DNA of 11,998 bases, taken from contig NW_003107112.1 in NCBI RefSeq assembly GCF_000003605.2, positions 69,013-81,010 of the forward strand, written 5' to 3'. Of the stretch, positions 8,737-11,998 are shown in pieces (the stretch's first letter is position 1; the number at the start of each line of letters is the position of its first letter). Below the pieces are notes generated by a model, which did not search any database, had not been told where the DNA came from, and saw only the letters and a program-made list of their open reading frames with translations. Position numbers and translations under genes: made by a program. The stretch is from Saccoglossus kowalevskii (Eukaryota; Hemichordata; Enteropneusta; Harrimaniidae).

Positions 8737-10353
8737 TAATTACTACTTACACACAGCACGTTAATGAGCAACACAGGGTGTATTGTTTCCTGCAAATACA
8801 GATGTCGTTAGTTACGGCCTCTCCCTCAACGGTTATAACTGCAAATATGTGCACACATGTACTGTGATATGTTTGTTACTCGCTAATGGATTTAGCAATT
8901 CGTTTCACCTTCGCAAACAATGATGACCATCCCATGGGAAAAACTATTTTCACCAGTTTGATGTTCAGGTACTGTGATATGTTGAGATATCTACCATTAA
9001 ATAATACATTTCAGCTGGTAAGACAAATCACTAGCTATTGTTCATCTGATATTTCATTTCCACTAGGATGGCAGTGTATGGCAGAAATATGCTCGCTGTG
9101 TATCAATAAAGAAAATTATTGTACAGAGGGAATTGATAGTGCCATATTTTGTGTATTTACAGAGTCAGGGTAGTCACACTATAGCCTGTCTGATACGTAT
9201 CATAGGACATATACAACGTAACATTTATTGTGTGTTTACATGAGTTAGTTGTATTTCCGTCATAAGCGGTCGCAGGTCCCGTTCCGAACCTCTTTAATAA
9301 ATTGAAAACGTGGATGATTAATTCGGGTTTCATTCATCCATCCGTGCAGCGTGCGTGCAAGCGTCCGTGAATCTATCCATCAATCCGCAGTTATTGCTAT
9401 TTTCTAAGTTTCACTTAAACGTACGTGTAATCAGTGTTCAGGGCTATGTTTATGTGACTGGGTTTCCGATATGTTCATAGTCCATGACGTAATACACCTA
9501 CTACATCAAATGTTCTCTTCAGAGTTGCTGGAAACATACTTCATGACACAAGAGAGTGTAGTAACACAGACGTATCTGATTGGCGAGGTTGTAGGATGTC
9601 GGTGGTGTGAGAATATTGTGTGGATAATATCTAATGTCGGCAGAATATGACCATCTGAATGTTTAAATAAGATGGTTAGTGCTCCCTATTTTTGTATACG
9701 TGCAAAAATCATGAATAATTTCGAATAACGCAAACGTTTTCTATAATGATGAAAATAACAGTTTGCTGAATGAAACCACGATTCGGCTGTTAGTGAAATA
9801 TCAAAATTGTCGAGAAAGTTCTAAAAACAGTTTGGATATATGAACAGTTGTTCGAAATATCGCTGTTGAATTTTTTGTACATAAAAAACCTGTTTTTTTG
9901 AAATACTGCAAATTTGGAGTGAGAGACCAAAAAAGGTTATTTTGGGTTTATAAAAAGGAATCTGGAATGTAACAGTAGTTGCCTGGATAGTGGGAAAAAT
10001 TGGTTAGATAGCTAGGAAAGTAGTTCGAGGAACGAAAAGTTACTTTGGAAGCCAGAAAAGTATTGTATTGCTGTCTTATGAATAATTTTGAATGAATGCA
10101 TGTTTAAAAAAAATAAACACACTCTGCATTCAGTGACTGTTCAATTAATTGTGTAATTGTGGCGTTTACTTGGATTACTTACATCTGGGATGACTGAAAA
10201 GTCAGAAGCATAGTTCATGAAGTGTTAATTACTTCGGTACTGTGCCTGAAATATGGCGATAGGTCTCTGAAAAGTTGTTGAAACATTCAGAAGTAATTTG
10301 TGGAGTTCTTAAAAGTTACTATACAAAAAATGTTATGAAAGTCATCTGACAAG
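8737..10353. other. Upstream region of the sulfotransferase gene, no protein gene seen
   Basis: A 15-bp exact direct repeat (GTACTGTGATATGTT) lies at 8859-8873 and 8969-8983. On the minus strand a 39-nt segment around 8750-8788 has both an acceptor (TGTATTTGCAG) and a donor (GTGT/GTAAGTAG), and 10183-10266 has another such pair. Either could be a 5' noncoding exon, or chance. The plus-strand 95-codon frame at 8886-9173 resembles nothing I know. Confidence 0.4.
10183..10266 (-). other. Candidate 5' noncoding exon
   Basis: An 84-nt segment is bounded by a strong acceptor (CAACAACTTTTCAG/A) and a strong donor (CCCAGAT/GTAAGT) on the same strand as the sulfotransferase gene. All three frames contain stops, so it would be untranslated. 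It could splice to the acceptor before 8706. There is no transcript evidence. Confidence 0.2.
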
Positions 10354-10690
10354 CAGCCTCGTGGCTGAGATAGCTACTCTGTTAACAATGCACATTTCAA
10401 TTGAAGAAAAGGAACAAATTTTAACAAAATGACAAAATTATTTCTCAAAATTAGAGAATTAAAGATATCATCACGAAATGAACATATCTAAGATAGGTCT
10501 GTCCAAGATACATATACACAAAGTATCAAATCAATAAGAAGTGTAGTGTTCAAGGAGAAGTTGACATGAATGACGGATGACACCAGATGACGACGGACAA
10601 CCACTCGTATGATAAACTCTGCTCAAGTCGACAGCGGAGCAAGAAAATCAAAAATGTGGTTTAAAAAAACAAAGTTTGCTGAGGAATCAG
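10354..10690 (+). mobile_element. Possible SINE-like dispersed element
   Basis: CGTGGCTGAGATAGC near 10360 partly matches the tRNA A-box. About 200 bp downstream there is a run of degenerate GATGAC/GACGGA units (10562-10600), followed by CTCTGCTC and GCGGAGC complementary pieces. No B-box is evident, and boundaries and target-site duplications cannot be seen. Confidence 0.22.
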
Positions 10691-11403
10691 AGGTACATGT
10701 AGAAGAATTAGAGAATAATTAAAACTAGTAGTGTAAACAAGGATCCTAATATATTCCTGCAATTCAATTCACAGTATACTAACAAAAACAGGAGGAACAG
10801 TGAATGCGATATAGTTGATAATAGCATGATAATAAGATCAAATGACCAAAAATAGCCATCTGATGTCAAACCTCTTGTTTGATATCTTCATTATAGAATT
10901 AGGCAGAGGGTTTTCAACCTGCTTATTTACCTGGTTCGTAGGAGTTCACTACGTTCACTCCGTTCAATTACCCAGCATAGACTCAGACTGCTGTAAGTAA
11001 AAATGTGGGACAAATTTTACCTACGTCTACCACCTAGCTAAGACGAGTGAAAAACGTTGCCAGTGTCATCCCCATATATAGTAAAAGCATACTGCTGAAA
11101 AGGTGAAGGGGTCGGAATTGCCAAGGACGCTAGACCCAACCCCACTTATGGGGTAACTAGTATTCCAAAAAGAAGAGGTCGAAACAGTTCTGCATGAGGG
11201 CATAAGCCAAAAGCGAGACCTGGGAATGTCTAAGGTGCGCTGATGAGAGAAACTTCTCCGCACAAATCTGTAGACGAGACTGCTCTATCACCTATGTGCA
11301 GGCATCCGGTGGTCGTCCGGGCTGGGTCAACAGTCAAAGTCTGAAACGTGACAACAGGACCCACCCTAAAAAAAAATTCTCAGATTTTTGGGGGATTTGC
11401 TGG
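10691..11403. other. Repeat-like stretch without an identifiable gene
   Basis: The segment from about 10900 to 11360 is richer in GC than the window and has the patchwork look of decayed mobile DNA. The open frames at 11066-11263 (minus) and 11296-11478 (plus) have no catalytic motifs of reverse transcriptase, integrase or transposase. Confidence 0.35.
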
Positions 11404-11462
11404 GGATTCAATGGAATCACTTGTAGTTTGAGTAATTTGATTAGGATCCAATGGAATCACTT
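11404..11462 (+). repeat. 19-bp direct repeat, period 40
   Basis: GGATTCAATGGAATCACTT at 11404-11422 and GGATCCAATGGAATCACTT at 11444-11462 differ at one base. Confidence 0.75.
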
Positions 11463-11651
11463 TCTGTCGCGTCGATAGGGGCGGGAGGAATAAACTTCTT
11501 AGTCATCGTCGTATTGGGACTAATATCAGACATCAATTTTAAGCATTATAAATGCACTTAGCGACCAATAAACTCAACACTCACCAAGAATTACATTAGA
11601 TAACACGAACTTGTGTTTACGAAATGGTTCACGCTCTTCGCCCGTCAGCAG

Positions 11652-11998
11652 GAAATTTTACATACTTTGCAGATAGGCTGTGGGGGCGCTGTTATTGGAA
11701 AACAATGTTAATCTATAATGTCGAATTAGGCTATTAAACGAACACATTCATACGGTCAAAACACACCACATTTATGAAAACTAAATAATGTTGTATTCAG
11801 TAACACGTACCTTCTTTTTCGATTCCGAAAATAAATGTTGGTGTAGTAAACCATCACTGACGGTGTAATACAGTTGATCAAACATCGTACCAAACTTATT
11901 AATTACTAGCTGGTCTTAATATGAAATTTTACATACTTTGCAGTTAGGCTGTGGGGGCGCTGTTATTGGAAAATTATTGTTAATCTATAATATCGAAT
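11652..11998. repeat. Near-identical 75-bp segments spaced 271 bp, running off the right edge
   Basis: The segment 11652-11726 recurs at 11923-11998 with about five differences, including one indel. The core is GGCTGTGGGGGCGCTGTTAT. The sequence 5' of the two segments differs, so they may be separate insertions of one short element or the first units of a long-period tandem array. The window ends inside the second segment. Confidence 0.7.

Noticed and set aside
8886-9173. Plus-strand 95-codon cysteine-containing open frame
   Set aside because: No regular cysteine spacing, signal peptide or known domain; it spans a 15-bp repeat and lacks supporting signals.
10900-11480. Retrotransposon coding remnant
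   Set aside because: Neither strand shows reverse transcriptase, endonuclease, integrase or transposase motifs; only repeat-like texture is visible.

Overview
The window looks like nuclear DNA from a marine invertebrate animal. It is AT-rich, gene-sparse and full of old dispersed repeats, and its only convincing genes are intron-containing and encode a carbohydrate sulfotransferase of the metazoan galactose-3-O-sulfotransferase (GAL3ST, galactosylceramide sulfotransferase-like) family. There are no bacterial operons or Shine-Dalgarno patterns. I cannot name the phylum with confidence. A hemichordate, amphioxus, mollusc or similar lineage with an expanded GAL3ST family would fit.

Main gene, minus strand. 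Coding exon 2 (6641-5558) carries the whole catalytic domain. The 444-codon open frame ending at 5558 runs back past the real exon boundary to 6892, but a good splice acceptor (TTTTCACACAG/G, exon starting at 6641) cuts it. The missing start is a short exon at 8652-8546. It encodes a six-residue basic tail and a transmembrane anchor and ends in a phase-2 donor (TAC GG/GTAAAA). Joining the two across a 1,904-nt GT-AG intron gives a 396-residue type II Golgi sulfotransferase, a normal length for the family.

Second gene, minus strand, partial. At 2346-2249 there is a second first exon of the same design: first ATG after an in-frame stop, basic tail, one transmembrane helix, a shared Y-I-x-x-T-S-x-Q-x-Y-G ending, and a phase-2 GG/GTAAGT donor. 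It lies downstream of the main gene, so it must start a tandem paralogue whose catalytic exon is beyond the left edge. Homology between the two copies extends into the intron side and the upstream side, including a shared TGGGTAATTA block.

Remaining DNA, left to right: 1-400 is CpG-richer and carries two hairpins; 400-1200 is an AGGTCA-rich degenerate repeat region; 1200-2080 is unremarkable intronic DNA of the partial paralogue; 2450-5155 is intergenic, with a TG microsatellite and one copy of a dispersed repeat; 5156-5557 holds the second copy of that repeat, a degenerate minisatellite in the 3' flank of the main gene, and a possible polyadenylation signal. The intron is 6642-8545. From 8740 to the right edge there is no recognisable protein gene, only possible 5' noncoding exon signals, a SINE-like segment, a short 40-bp-period repeat and the start of a 271-bp-spaced repeat that runs off the window.
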